64,000 bases of DNA from Lyngbya confervoides BDU141951. Lineage in GTDB: Bacteria; Cyanobacteriota; Cyanobacteriia; Thermosynechococcales; Thermosynechococcaceae. Location: positions 124,001 through 188,000 of the forward strand of contig NZ_JTHE03000061.1 in assembly GCF_000817775.3 (NCBI RefSeq). Direction: 5' to 3'. The notes beneath the pieces are model-generated. The model did no database searches. It had not been told where the DNA came from and saw nothing but the letters and a program-made list of their open reading frames with translations. How positions within the stretch are numbered: position 1 is the first letter of the stretch; each line of letters opens with the position of its first letter. The translations under genes were made by a program, and so were the position numbers. Below, in pieces: positions 51,975 to 63,223 of this stretch.

Positions 51975-53642
51975 ATGGAATCTGCTCAGACTCATTCTTC
52001 TGCTCAAGAACTAGCCGTCCAGAATCAGTTAAGCTTTGCTGAGCGGTTACTCCGGGGCGTGGCCTCTGCCACTAGCGCACTATTAACCGTTCGCAACTAC
52101 GAAGAATCTATTCAATCTGCCCTGACCATTTTAGGCAACGCCACCCAGGTGGATCGAGCTTACATCTTTCAACGTCATGTAGACCCACACAACCAACAAA
52201 ACCTGATGAGTCAGCGCTGGGAATGGGTCGCCCCAGGCGTGAGTCCGGAAATAGACAATCCAGACCTTCAAAACCTACAGTTTGAGGAATTTGCGCCTCG
52301 CTGGTACTGGGAACTCAGCCAGGGAAGAGCAATTTCGGGGTTAGTGGATAGCTTTCCAGAAACAGAACAGGAAATTCTAAAACCGCAAAATATCATTTCA
52401 ATTGTGGTGGTGCCAATTCTCATTCAAACGGAGTTCTGGGGCTTTATTGGATTTGATGACTGCTGCCGTGGCCATGATTGGTCCGACAATGAAGTGGCCG
52501 CACTCCAGGCAACGGGCCATAGTTTTGGGGGAGCCGTGGCCCGATATAAGGCAGAACAGCACCTCAAGCGAGCCAATCTAGCCCTTCGCAAACAAACCCG
52601 AAAGTTGAAACAGGCCAAAGTCCAGGCGGACCGCGCGAACCGGGCTAAGGATACATTCCTGGCCAATATGAGCCACGAGCTGCGCACACCGCTCAATGGC
52701 ATCCTCGGCTATATTCAGATCCTAGAGCGATCAACGCACCTCGATCACCGCGAAAAACGAGGTCTCACCACCATTCACCAATGCGCCACTCACCTGCTGT
52801 CCTTAATTAACGACATCCTGGATCTCACCAAGATTGAAGCCGAAAAGTTTGAACTTTCAACAGACGAGATTCAGGTGCCAAAGTTTCTGCATGAGGTCTT
52901 TGACATGTGTCAGAACCAGGCTAAGGCCAAACAGCTTGAGTTGAGTTTGGCAATTGCACCCGATGTCCCTCAAAGAGTGCGGGCAGACGCAAAACGACTG
53001 CGACAGACACTGCTAAATTTAATCAGTAACGCCATCAAGTTCACCGACGTGGGCAGGGTTGTTTTGCGGGTGAGTTGCGAGCAGACTTACCCCCTAAAGG
53101 CCTTGCCTTCGGATTCAGGAGAAAGCCCCCCCCAACCGATCCGCTTTACCGTGGAAGACACGGGCATCGGAATTGACCCAGCCGATTTCAGCCGACTTTT
53201 TCAGCCCTTCGAACAACTCGGCAACCCCCAGCACCATGGGGAAGGAACCGGCTTAGGCTTAAGCATCAGTCAACGCATTATCCAGGCCATGGGGAGCACC
53301 ATTGAGGTCACCAGTGAACCCGGTCAGGGCAGTCATTTTTCCTTTGTGTTGACCTTACCTGCAGTGTCCACAGTCCGCCGAGATCCTGGCCCCGTCTCGA
53401 CGGCAGCCGACCCAGTGCCAGATCCCACGCGGCAGGCGATGATACTTCCCCCTGTCCATCAACTCGAAACGCTGCTGCAGCTAGCCCAGGAAGGACGACT
53501 GAAAAAATTGGTGGAATCAGTTCAGGAGATGGCCCAGGCTGAGACCCAGTACAGGCCATTCTCCGAAACGCTTCACCAGCTCGCTCAAGAATTTAAGATC
53601 GAGGAGATAGAGCGCTTACTCACGACCTATTTGCAAGGCTAG
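51975..53642 (+). CDS. GAF-domain sensor histidine kinase
   Basis: The 555-aa kinase has a GAF domain (about residues 25-190, with RAYIFQRHVD and GFIGFDDCC), a coiled linker, a HisKA domain with the phospho-acceptor His in ANMSHELRTPLNG (about 236), and a HATPase: LLNLISNAIKFT (N box), VEDTGIGIDPAD (G1) and GEGTGLGLSISQ (G2). A short C-terminal extension of about 90 residues is helical and unassigned. No response regulator is adjacent. The convergent neighbour is ccmK4. Confidence 0.92.
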   Translation: MESAQTHSSAQELAVQNQLSFAERLLRGVASATSALLTVRNYEESIQSALTILGNATQVDRAYIFQRHVDPHNQQNLMSQRWEWVAPGVSPEIDNPDLQNLQFEEFAPRWYWELSQGRAISGLVDSFPETEQEILKPQNIISIVVVPILIQTEFWGFIGFDDCCRGHDWSDNEVAALQATGHSFGGAVARYKAEQHLKRANLALRKQTRKLKQAKVQADRANRAKDTFLANMSHELRTPLNGILGYIQILERSTHLDHREKRGLTTIHQCATHLLSLINDILDLTKIEAEKFELSTDEIQVPKFLHEVFDMCQNQAKAKQLELSLAIAPDVPQRVRADAKRLRQTLLNLISNAIKFTDVGRVVLRVSCEQTYPLKALPSDSGESPPQPIRFTVEDTGIGIDPADFSRLFQPFEQLGNPQHHGEGTGLGLSISQRIIQAMGSTIEVTSEPGQGSHFSFVLTLPAVSTVRRDPGPVSTAADPVPDPTRQAMILPPVHQLETLLQLAQEGRLKKLVESVQEMAQAETQYRPFSETLHQLAQEFKIEEIERLLTTYLQG

Positions 53643-53741
53643 GTCTGGAGCATTCAACATGGCGCTGAAAACCGGCCCCCGAGCCAACGCCCCTTATCTC
53701 CCCCGAGACCAGCCTGGAATAAACCTCTCTCAATGCTGGTA

Positions 53742-54080
53742 TTAACGCTGGGCCTGTAGCCTAAAATCTTCCACCTCTTCGGTGTAGTTAATGGGTAATA
53801 CGCGGTCTACGTTAGGATGAGGACGCGGAATAATCACCCAGTTTTCCAGGGTTCCGCCCTCCACCTTACTCACCGCGTCAACTCCAGCCTCCACAGCTCG
53901 CTTCACCTCTGAAACATCGCCCCGCACATTCACCGTAAACTGGGCGCTTCCTGCCCGAATATAGCCGACAAGGGTAACACGTCCAGCCTTGAGCATGGCA
54001 TCTGCCGCCGCTAAGATCGTGGGAAACCCCTTCGTTTGAATTGAGCCTACAGCCTGTTGAGAGGCCAACCCGTTCGTCAT
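53742..54080 (-). CDS. ccmK4: Carboxysome shell protein CcmK4
   Basis: This 112-aa BMC-domain hexamer subunit reads [20 protein letters not shown] ... ITLVGY-like [18 protein letters not shown] and [18 protein letters not shown]. The pore loop RAGS and the 10-residue C-terminal tail beyond the BMC fold match CcmK4 of Synechocystis type. CcmK4 forms minor shell facets and can mix with CcmK3. It is the last gene in the run, 95 bases after ccmK3. Confidence 0.93.
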   Translation of the reverse strand: MTNGLASQQAVGSIQTKGFPTILAAADAMLKAGRVTLVGYIRAGSAQFTVNVRGDVSEVKRAVEAGVDAVSKVEGGTLENWVIIPRPHPNVDRVLPINYTEEVEDFRLQAQR

Positions 54081-54175
54081 TGAAATAAGCTCCTACGCTT
54101 TAGAGACTAAAAAAGCATTGTTCAAGGGCACCAAACCTCAGGGAACCCGCCCTCAGGGCGCCAGTTTTCAGGGCG

Positions 54176-54487
54176 CTAGAAGATTCGAAAATCCTCCACC
54201 AAGTCTGTGAAGTGAATGGGCAGGACAGATTCAACATTCTCAGGGGGATTGCGCACAATATAGTGATTGGTCACCGATCCCCCAGCGGCTTCTACCGCTG
54301 CGGTCTTGCCCGCTTCCATGGCAACCTCAACATCGGATACCTTTCCTCGGATGGCGACAAAGAATTGAGCACGTTCCGCTAGGTCAAAATGAACCAAGAC
54401 TACTTCACTGGCCTTGACCATGGCATCGGCTGCTGCCAGAACCGAAGGAAACCCCGATGTTTGAATCACACCAACCGCTTGAGGCAT
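54176..54487 (-). CDS. ccmK3: Carboxysome shell protein CcmK3
   Basis: This 103-aa BMC protein starts MPQAVGVIQTSGFPSVLAAADAMV. It replaces the usual K-I-G-S pore with a FDLAERA sequence and has the family end HYIVRNPPENVESVLPIHF, both as in CcmK3. CcmK3 does not form hexamers alone but combines with CcmK4 to tune shell permeability. The pair is in the usual ccmK3-ccmK4 order. It lies 198 bases downstream of the mcdB-like gene on the same strand. Confidence 0.92.
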   Translation of the reverse strand: MPQAVGVIQTSGFPSVLAAADAMVKASEVVLVHFDLAERAQFFVAIRGKVSDVEVAMEAGKTAAVEAAGGSVTNHYIVRNPPENVESVLPIHFTDLVEDFRIF

Positions 54488-54515
54488 GCAAAATTTCTTC
54501 AAAAGGCCGCTATAT

Positions 54516-54521
54516 ATTATA
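54516..54521 (-). promoter_or_regulatory. Candidate -10 box of ccmK3-ccmK4
   Basis: The minus strand reads TATAAT about 29 bases upstream of the ccmK3 ATG (54487). The -35 at 17 bases reads AACTGG, which is poor. If used, ccmK3K4 would be transcribed separately from the mcdAB-like genes. Confidence 0.4.
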
Positions 54522-54656
54522 CGCGAAGACGGATCCTCCCAGTTCCTCTAATCCGCCAGGAAAACTTATGCCAAACTCAGGCGGCGGTTATCGCTGGGAG
54601 CAGGGCCTGATCTCTCTTCCGAACTGGCAGGGAAGCCAAACCAGTTTCCAGAGGCG

Positions 54657-54676
54657 GGACACCCCCTCAGGTGTCC
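54657..54676 (-). terminator. Short hairpin after the mcdB-like gene
   Basis: A perfect 7-bp stem (54657-54663 with 54670-54676) with a 6-base loop lies nine bases after the stop of the mcdB-like gene. There is no minus-strand T-run after it, so it is a weak candidate terminator or attenuator between mcdAB and ccmK3. Confidence 0.35.
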
Positions 54677-54684
54677 TTTGGGGG

Positions 54685-55347
54685 TTAATCGTAGCACCAG
54701 GGCTCAAAGTCATCGGAATTTTGCACCACCCGCGGCTTCGGCAGCCGAGAAGGCGCGATCGGGCGAGCGAAAGGCTTTTTAGCCGGGGGTTTATAAGTCA
54801 CCGGCGATCGTGGCGGGGCAGAGGGAAGGACTTGCCGCTGTTCTGCAGGAAGACGTTGGGAGGGCACCGCTTCTAGTTCCTGCATTTTTTCCAGAAGGCG
54901 CTGATTTTCCTGAGCCAGCTTCAGCGCATCTTGTTTCGCCGCATCGAGATCTTGGGTTAGTTTTTGCTGCTGAGCCAGAACCGTTTTGATCTGCTGTTGA
55001 ACCTCTTTCAGCTCTAGGCCCTGGGATTCTAAGGATGAAATCTGGGCGGAAAGCTGAGCATTGGTTTTGACTAAGCCTTGATTCTTCTGCTCAAGCTGCC
55101 TAATTTGGGCCTTGAGGTCTTGAATCCTCTGAGTCTGTTCCCCGTCACCAGGCGATTGCGGCTTGACCGGGTCTGGAATGCTGGCGGCCGCCTTGGATTT
55201 AGAACTGTCTTTACGAGGGGCCCGGCGCCCCGTAGCCTTTTTAGCAGCGGATTGATCTCCTGAGGGCGATGTCGGGGCCGGATCGGCGTTGGCTTGCTTT
55301 TTTACCTCCTCACGGACTAGATCAGATAACCCTTTTTTAGTAGCCAT
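54685..55347 (-). CDS. McdB-like carboxysome positioning partner (coiled-coil)
   Basis: This 220-aa protein has three parts: a charged, disordered Lys/Ser/Ala-rich N-terminus (1-65), a Gln-rich coiled-coil (about 70-165), and a Pro/Arg-rich C-terminus ending DDFEPWCYD with a tryptophan (W217) three residues from the end. McdB proteins combine these regions and carry a conserved C-terminal tryptophan for carboxysome association. The start is an ATG placed directly after the TAA of the ParA gene, so translation is coupled. The pairing with ParA and the neighbouring ccmK3K4 support the McdB assignment; sequence similarity is too low to prove it by eye. Confidence 0.7.
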   Translation of the reverse strand: MATKKGLSDLVREEVKKQANADPAPTSPSGDQSAAKKATGRRAPRKDSSKSKAAASIPDPVKPQSPGDGEQTQRIQDLKAQIRQLEQKNQGLVKTNAQLSAQISSLESQGLELKEVQQQIKTVLAQQQKLTQDLDAAKQDALKLAQENQRLLEKMQELEAVPSQRLPAEQRQVLPSAPPRSPVTYKPPAKKPFARPIAPSRLPKPRVVQNSDDFEPWCYD

Positions 55348-55995
55348 TTAGCTCTCCCAATCCCGTTTAATTTCATCCACAACCCGATAGTAATCGGCCT
55401 GCGCTTCCTTACTTTGTTTTCCTTTCCACTGGGTGATCGGCTTACCTTCTAGAGCCGCTCGCTCGTGGGCTTTATAGGCCCTCACAAAGGCGTGGAAAGC
55501 TGGAATTCCCAGCTCCATCAGCGTATCCTGAGCCTCAAGGGCCTCCCGCAAGCTGCGCGGATCGACGCGGGTCAACAACACTCGATGACTGACTCGCGTG
55601 GGTTTGACCATGGTATTCACCGTCTCAATCAGGGTGGTTAAGTCCATAGGCGCGGGCGGCGTCGGTAACACTAAATAGTCGGCAATGGGAACAATCTCCT
55701 GCAGGGCTTTGGAATTCAGGGCTGGTGGCGTATCCACCACCACCACATCAAAGTCCTGACGAGATCCCAGCTGTTGCAGCTGACTGGCGCGGGTTTCGGG
55801 CTGAACTTCAAAGGCCATTCCCGCTTCGTTCCGCTGGGTCCACCAAAGGGCAGACCCCTGAGGATCGGCATCCACCAGGAGAACGCGATGCTTTTCTGAC
55901 AGGACCGCCGCCAGATTAACCGCAGTGGTGGTTTTGCCCACTCCTCCCTTACCATTGAGGACCACCAGAAGCTTTTTTGAGGATGAGACTGCCAA
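55348..55995 (-). CDS. ParA-type ATPase, McdA-like
   Basis: This 215-aa P-loop ATPase has the deviant Walker [12 protein letters not shown] with signature Lys16 and K21, the [14 protein letters not shown] motif (Asp 42/44) and [10 protein letters not shown]. It is a compact ParA/MinD protein. McdA is the ParA ATPase that, with McdB, spaces carboxysomes over the nucleoid; the classical signature lysine suggests the type 2 McdA group. The coupled downstream coiled-coil gene and ccmK3K4 nearby support this. It starts with TTG at 55995, preceded by GGAG (56003-56006) at a spacing of seven. It could instead be a plasmid-type ParA, but it lacks a ParB partner. Confidence 0.75.
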   Translation of the reverse strand: MAVSSSKKLLVVLNGKGGVGKTTTAVNLAAVLSEKHRVLLVDADPQGSALWWTQRNEAGMAFEVQPETRASQLQQLGSRQDFDVVVVDTPPALNSKALQEIVPIADYLVLPTPPAPMDLTTLIETVNTMVKPTRVSHRVLLTRVDPRSLREALEAQDTLMELGIPAFHAFVRAYKAHERAALEGKPITQWKGKQSKEAQADYYRVVDEIKRDWES

Positions 55996-56189
55996 TGGAG
56001 TGCTCCGATCAACCCAAGTTGAGAATTATAGACTTGTCTAGCCATTCTGCTGACTCGAATATACCGCTAATTGGGGGCGGCCCCCCGTTGTTTTTGGGAA
56101 ATGAAAGAGATGAACCAGGACCATAGCAGTTTGAGACAGGGATCACCTTGTCCCTCAATCCCGTAGGATTTCAGTAACGTTGAGGCTAG

Positions 56190-56690
56190 ATGTTTCCAGA
56201 CCCCAAGGGTAGAATGACCAGGATGAATGTTGGATTGAGCTTAAAGTTAACCGGCGCGGTTGGACTTTCTCTGACGTTTTTGCTCGGAGCCTGCAGGCCA
56301 ACCCTCGAGACCCCCGTCCTGCAAGCCCAATCAGAGGATCAGCAGCTGTCCATTGAAGTACTTCAGGGCATTCCCCCCTCCTCCTTTGGGCCGCACCCCG
56401 TCCAGATTTTCATCACCCAGCGCAATGAACGATTACTACTGATGCGCACAGACATTGCCAATGACGGAGCCCGTCTCTCCCGCCGCAATGTTCAAATTCA
56501 ATTTGAATCTCCCCAGGTCTGGATATGTCTGCGGGGTACCCGGCAAGCCGACAAGCTGGTGCAGTACAATGCCCAAACTCGCGACTATCAGGTGCGAGAA
56601 GGTTCTTGTGAGCCTCAATTCACTTCCTCCTGGCAGAGGCCCGAAATTCTAAAGGGATCACTAAAAGGGGTCGCTAAAATAAGGAATTAG
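56190..56690 (+). CDS. Putative lipoprotein, hypothetical
   Basis: The 166-aa product has a signal peptide ending FLLGAC, a lipobox, and then a beta-rich domain with two cysteines (WICLRG and GSCEPQ) that may form a disulfide. No family is recognised. ATG 56190 is preceded by GAGG; later ATGs (56214, 56223) are also in frame. It converges with the next gene. Confidence 0.7.
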   Translation: MFPDPKGRMTRMNVGLSLKLTGAVGLSLTFLLGACRPTLETPVLQAQSEDQQLSIEVLQGIPPSSFGPHPVQIFITQRNERLLLMRTDIANDGARLSRRNVQIQFESPQVWICLRGTRQADKLVQYNAQTRDYQVREGSCEPQFTSSWQRPEILKGSLKGVAKIRN

Positions 56691-57306
56691 CGCGCTCCGA
56701 GGGAGCTGAGCCATTTAGGAGAAAGGCTGGTTGGGCCAGCCGGAGACTGAAGCGATCATCTCTCGGGACCGTGAACAGGGTTTGGCTAAAGGAGACGGTC
56801 TGGCCCGGCGCAATCTGACTGGGGGTGGGCGTGGCTGATCCCGTTTGAATGAGATTGCCCTGACGGTCTCGAATTTCAAAATTGACACCCGTGACGGTTA
56901 CCGTTTGGCTGTTTCGGTTCGTGAGTAAGCCAAACACCTGAGACGATCCGTTCAGCTTAATAATGGGGCGCAGCTCCAAATTGCGTACCACTAAATTTTG
57001 AATCCATTCCCTAGGCGGCTGAGCAGAGGCGCTCCTCAAAACGGGATCCAGGGCATCACCGTTGCCCCGAACAGGCAGGGGGCGGCCCAGGGGTTGGCCT
57101 ACATTCACGAGCTGTTGCCAGTAGTCGGCATAGTAGGTCCACTGATCGGGGGTCTCGCCAATTAACACAATATCCGCTTGGGGTTCAGAATGATTGGGCG
57201 CTCCTAAACTAGGGAAATACTGAGCCAGTCCTGGTTGGGCCAGACCCATGGCGGTGGCGCTCAGCACGGCCCCCATTCTCAAGATACGACGCAGCCGGGT
57301 GGTCAT
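56674..57306 (-). CDS. Secreted hypothetical protein
   Basis: The 210-aa product has a cleavable signal peptide (MTTRLRRILRMGAVLSATAM ... GLAQ). The C-terminal half (about residues 100-195) is beta-rich, with 'VVRNLELRPIIKLNGSSQVFG', 'NRNSQTVTVTGVNFEIRD' and 'PGQTVSFSQTLF', which resembles a FxLYD-like or Ig-type fold. The function is unknown. It overlaps the converging lipoprotein gene by 17 bases at the 3' ends. Confidence 0.7.
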   Translation of the reverse strand: MTTRLRRILRMGAVLSATAMGLAQPGLAQYFPSLGAPNHSEPQADIVLIGETPDQWTYYADYWQQLVNVGQPLGRPLPVRGNGDALDPVLRSASAQPPREWIQNLVVRNLELRPIIKLNGSSQVFGLLTNRNSQTVTVTGVNFEIRDRQGNLIQTGSATPTPSQIAPGQTVSFSQTLFTVPRDDRFSLRLAQPAFLLNGSAPSERANSLF

Positions 57307-59284
<1,978 letters not shown>

Positions 59285-59353
59285 ACAGGACAGACCTTAA
59301 ACCCCTGGCCCGCTTGCCGCCTCGAGATTACATCCCTGAACAACCGGGCCAGG

Positions 59354-59379
59354 GTTCAGTCCTGCTTACAGGACTGAAC
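59354..59379. terminator. Convergent bidirectional hairpin (pgm / S41 protease)
   Basis: A perfect 11-bp stem (59354-59364 with 59369-59379) has a 4-base loop. It lies between the convergent pgm and S41 protease genes. There is no T-run, so termination would rely on the hairpin alone. Confidence 0.55.
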
Positions 59380-59439
59380 TGATCAAAGCTCGTTAGCCCC
59401 CTTAACAGGGGCAGCCAGGCCTGAACCCCCAGATTTTTA

Positions 59440-60771
59440 TTAAACCCCAGATTTACTGCGGTTAGAGGCTCCCAGGGTTTCGCCCGCCTTACCCTTAGAG
59501 ATTTGCTCAGTGAGCACCTGGAGAGCTTTCGCATACTGGGGATCAGCCGGAGTCCCAATTTGGTCACGACGCAGAGTTTCCAACTGCTCCTCGGTAAGCT
59601 CAATCTGAATATCTGGGACAATCCCAGATTTGTGAATATCTCGCCCGCTGGGAGTATGGTACTTCGCTACGGTGACCGCTAGACCGGATCCATCTTGCAG
59701 CGGATGAACCGACTGCACTAAGCCCTTGCCAAAGGTTGTTGCCCCCACAATGGTGGCCCGATGATTATCCTGGAGGGCACCGGCCAGAATTTCGCTGGCG
59801 CTGGCAGAACCTTGATCCACGAGCACCACCAGCGGCTTGTTGGTTAACTGCCCCCGACCCGCCGTGAGGCGATCGACCTCTCCCTGACGATTAATGGTGG
59901 TGACGATGGTGCCCTTATCCATCCACATGCGGGCAATCTCAGCGCTGGAATAAAGCAGTCCGCCCGGATTAAGTCTTAAGTCTAGAATGAACCCAGACAC
60001 GTTCTGATTGTTCAGCTTTTGAATGGCGTCCTTCATTTCTGAGGCGGCATTCCCGCTAAACTGATTGAGCCGGATGTAGCCGATTCCACCACTGGCGCCA
60101 TTTTGACGGAAGCTAAAGCGTACCGGATGAATTTCAATGCGCGCCCGCTTGATCGTAAAGTTCAAGCGCTCATCGCCACGGGCAATGGAGAGGGTAACCT
60201 CCGAGTTAACCGGACCACGGATGAGGCTAACCACCTCATTGATGTCCATGCCTTCAGTGGATTGCCCATCCACCTGCAAAATGACGTCCTGTGCCAGAAT
60301 TCCGGCAGCAGCAGCCGGGCTATCTTCAATGGGAGAGATGACAACAATATTCTTGGTATCTTCTTCCTGGGAAATTTGAATACCCACCCCGGTGAGTTCC
60401 CCCGAGGTATCAATTTGCATACTCTTAAACTGCTCAGGATCCATGAAGCGAGTATAGGGGTCGCCAAGCTGGTCGACCATCTCACGGATAGCGTCGTAGG
60501 CTTCCTCTTTGGACTGATACTTACGATTTAAATAGTCGCTGCGAACCGCATGCCAATCGACTCCATTAAAGCTGGCATCGACAAAATCGTGCTCAATAAC
60601 CTGCCAGACCTCATCAATGGTTTCCTTCGGACTTTCCTTAAAAAGCGCCCAGCTACTTGGTAATTGGCTCAGACCAGCCCCTGTCACCACAACGCCCGTT
60701 CCCAAAAGTGCGGTTGTTCCAAGAACCAATCCACGCGTTGAAATTACCATGGAAGTACCTTTAATAGCCAT
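59440..60771 (-). CDS. S41 family C-terminal processing protease (CtpA-type)
   Basis: The 443-aa protease has a signal or membrane segment (about residues 10-30), a PDZ domain (about 110-200, with GVGIQIS and EGMDINEVV) and the S41 catalytic domain. The Ser-Lys dyad lies in GSASASEILAGAL and GATTFGKGLVQS. CtpA of this type cleaves the D1 C-terminal extension; cyanobacteria also have CtpB and CtpC, and the exact paralogue cannot be fixed here. The start could also be at 60750. Confidence 0.93.
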   Translation of the reverse strand: MAIKGTSMVISTRGLVLGTTALLGTGVVVTGAGLSQLPSSWALFKESPKETIDEVWQVIEHDFVDASFNGVDWHAVRSDYLNRKYQSKEEAYDAIREMVDQLGDPYTRFMDPEQFKSMQIDTSGELTGVGIQISQEEDTKNIVVISPIEDSPAAAAGILAQDVILQVDGQSTEGMDINEVVSLIRGPVNSEVTLSIARGDERLNFTIKRARIEIHPVRFSFRQNGASGGIGYIRLNQFSGNAASEMKDAIQKLNNQNVSGFILDLRLNPGGLLYSSAEIARMWMDKGTIVTTINRQGEVDRLTAGRGQLTNKPLVVLVDQGSASASEILAGALQDNHRATIVGATTFGKGLVQSVHPLQDGSGLAVTVAKYHTPSGRDIHKSGIVPDIQIELTEEQLETLRRDQIGTPADPQYAKALQVLTEQISKGKAGETLGASNRSKSGV

Positions 60772-60937
60772 TAACGTAAGCTCACTCTAGCATAGCCTCT
60801 ATGGAGTTGCATGGTCTGTCTCAATGGGGGGTACCCGTCTGGCCCCATCAAAGGCCACCAAGGCGCGACAGCCCTGAATGGGTGCCTTTCAAGGGAGCTA
60901 TTACGAGTGATACCCCTAGAGTGCCCTAAACCCGACT

Positions 60938-62932
60938 CTATTCTTTCAGGGTTTGAAGAGAAAGATTCTGGGTTTGTTCCACCAACCGCTGAAACTCGGC
61001 GCGATAGCCAAAGCGATCGCCTCCGTTTGCATCGCCCAGAATCTGGAGAACATCCTGGAACTGCGCGGATCCTCGATAGGGGGAATCACGCAGCAGCATC
61101 CCGTACAGGGCCACGGCGGCGGCAAACTTCAGGTCGCCCGAGGCGGCGGCAAAGGTCTGCTGGCGATCGCGGAGCGATCGCGTGATCAGCTGGCTGGTGG
61201 ACTGACCGGGTTCTTTGTAGCGTAACTTCACCTGGAGCAGATCATCGGATCCCGACTGGGGCTGGGGCGGAGTTTGATATTTCAGATCATCGACCTGGGG
61301 CAGATCCAGGCTGGTCTCGACGCCAGGGGGAATAATTTCGTAGAGGGCGGTCACCGTGTGGCCGGAGCCGATTTCACCCGCATCCTTACGATCGTCGTTA
61401 AAGTCTTGAGCCCTGAGCTGACGGTTTTCATACCCAATCAGGCGATAGGCCTGCACCTGAGATGGATTAAATTCCACCTGAAGCTTCACGTCCTGGGCAA
61501 TGGTAAAGAGGGTACTGCGGAGATCGTGGACCAGTACTTTTTGAGACTCTAGTAGGGTATCTACGTAGGCATAGTTGCCGTTTCCCCGATCAGCCAGCAG
61601 CTCCATCTTGGAATCTTTATAGTTTCCGGTTCCAAATCCAAGAACCGTGAGATAGACCCCCGCATTGCGCTTGCGCTCAATGAGTTGCTCTAAGTCGCTG
61701 TGGCTGGAGAGGCCCACGTTAAAATCTCCGTCAGTCGCTAAAATGACGCGGTTATTTCCCTGGGGCTGAAAATGATCCTCAGCCAGATCGTAGGCCAATT
61801 GGATTCCGGCCACACCGGCCGTGGATCCTCCCGCTTCCAAACGGTTAATCGCCTCCAAGATTTTGGTTTTCTGAGCGCCGGAGGTGGGTGGTAAAACCAC
61901 CCCAGCACTGCCAGCGTAGACCACCAGACTGATGCGATCTTGCGCAGACAGTTGCCGCACTAGCAGGCAGAGCGATCGCTTCACCAACGGCAGCTTATGG
62001 GGCGATCGCATCGATCCCGAAACATCAACTAAAAACACTAGATTACTGGGGGGAGTCTGCTGAATTTCGCGTCCTTTCAAGCCAATTTGCACCAGTCGGT
62101 GCTGGGGATTCCAGGGGGCTTGGGTCACCTCGGTATGGATCGAGAACGGTTCCCCAGGTTTTGCCGGCGCATAGTCGTAGCTAAAGTAGTTCAGCAGCTC
62201 CTCAAGTCGCACAGCATCCCTGGGGGGCAGCGTTCCCTGGTTAATAAACCGGCGTACATTGCTATAGGAGGCCGTATCCACATCAACCGAGAAGGTGGAC
62301 AGGGGTGCCTGAGTCGGCCTCAAAAAGGGGTTCTCGTCAATGACGGCATAGTCCTCCGTATTCAATTCATTGGTACTCAATTCATTGGAATTCAATTCAT
62401 TGGCAGTAAAGTCACGGGACCTAAAGTCTGCGGATTGTGGGGCTGGGGAGATTGCTGGGGGCGGCGAGGCCGCGGGCAGGGAGCCTCCTGGCGGGGAGAG
62501 AACCTGCTGTTTAACGGCGGGGGCAGCCCGGTTCATGCCTCCGGAGAACAAGACATCTCCGTCTCGATCTCTCAAATTCAAGTCCCCTTGCGGCTCGGGA
62601 TATCGACGCTGGAGATCGCTCAGGATTTGCTGATCTCCAGCCCTCAAGCGGGGAACCGATTGAGCCGCCATTTGCCGAGCCAGGAGGGCGATGGCCTCGG
62701 CCAGTTCCTCTGGACTGAACCCCAGGTCCTGGTGGGGCAGGGTTTGCTCCAAGTACTGGTTATAGAGAGACTGAAGCTGGCGAACATCCGAATGGGAGGG
62801 CAACAACAGCGGCTGGCGATCGCAAGCTTGCACCCGAGTCGGGGCCTGGGCCTGAGCCGGTGGATCGATCCAGATCGGGCTGGCCAGTCCCGAGAGCACC
62901 AGTCCAACAAGAGACAGCGAGAGTTTCATCAT
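60938..62932 (-). CDS. VWA and DUF3520 (YfbK-like) secreted protein
   Basis: The 664-aa product has a signal peptide (ASPIWIDPPAQAQA), a disordered Pro/Gln/Asn-rich region to about residue 200, then a von Willebrand A domain with the MIDAS motif VFLVDVSGSM (DxSxS) and ATDGDFNVG, followed by a DUF3520 region (SGHTVTALYEIIPPG). Members of this arrangement are periplasmic or outer-membrane proteins of unknown role. A 15-bp in-frame repeat at 62360-62404 encodes Asn-Glu-Leu units. Confidence 0.9.
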   Translation of the reverse strand: MMKLSLSLVGLVLSGLASPIWIDPPAQAQAPTRVQACDRQPLLLPSHSDVRQLQSLYNQYLEQTLPHQDLGFSPEELAEAIALLARQMAAQSVPRLRAGDQQILSDLQRRYPEPQGDLNLRDRDGDVLFSGGMNRAAPAVKQQVLSPPGGSLPAASPPPAISPAPQSADFRSRDFTANELNSNELSTNELNTEDYAVIDENPFLRPTQAPLSTFSVDVDTASYSNVRRFINQGTLPPRDAVRLEELLNYFSYDYAPAKPGEPFSIHTEVTQAPWNPQHRLVQIGLKGREIQQTPPSNLVFLVDVSGSMRSPHKLPLVKRSLCLLVRQLSAQDRISLVVYAGSAGVVLPPTSGAQKTKILEAINRLEAGGSTAGVAGIQLAYDLAEDHFQPQGNNRVILATDGDFNVGLSSHSDLEQLIERKRNAGVYLTVLGFGTGNYKDSKMELLADRGNGNYAYVDTLLESQKVLVHDLRSTLFTIAQDVKLQVEFNPSQVQAYRLIGYENRQLRAQDFNDDRKDAGEIGSGHTVTALYEIIPPGVETSLDLPQVDDLKYQTPPQPQSGSDDLLQVKLRYKEPGQSTSQLITRSLRDRQQTFAAASGDLKFAAAVALYGMLLRDSPYRGSAQFQDVLQILGDANGGDRFGYRAEFQRLVEQTQNLSLQTLKE
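62360..62404. repeat. 15-bp tandem repeat (three copies) in the VWA gene
   Basis: Three near-identical 15-base units (62360-62374, 62375-62389, 62390-62404) with consensus ATTCAATTCATTGGN encode Asn-Glu-Leu-containing repeats in the low-complexity part of the VWA protein. Confidence 0.85.
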
Positions 62933-63223
62933 CAGGTCCAGGGCGTAGGTGAACAGACTGTGCCATCGAAGCCCTCAAGCTTCTGGCTGGCATTATCTTA
63001 GGTCTGCCAGCCCAGTCACCCCAGTCTCGTTTCAAAAACGGAAATCAGACTGACCCAGGTTCAGAGACATAAAGCTTCTGCAAATCCCCATTGTTCCTCT
63101 AGAGTAGTAAAGCAGGCGAGGTCCAAGGGACCGGTCCTACCAAACATCCTAAGGGCGACGCCACAGAGAGTGGGGCGTCCGTCGTCAGGGATGGCGGCCA
63201 GTGATTTCTTAGAGAGGAAAACA

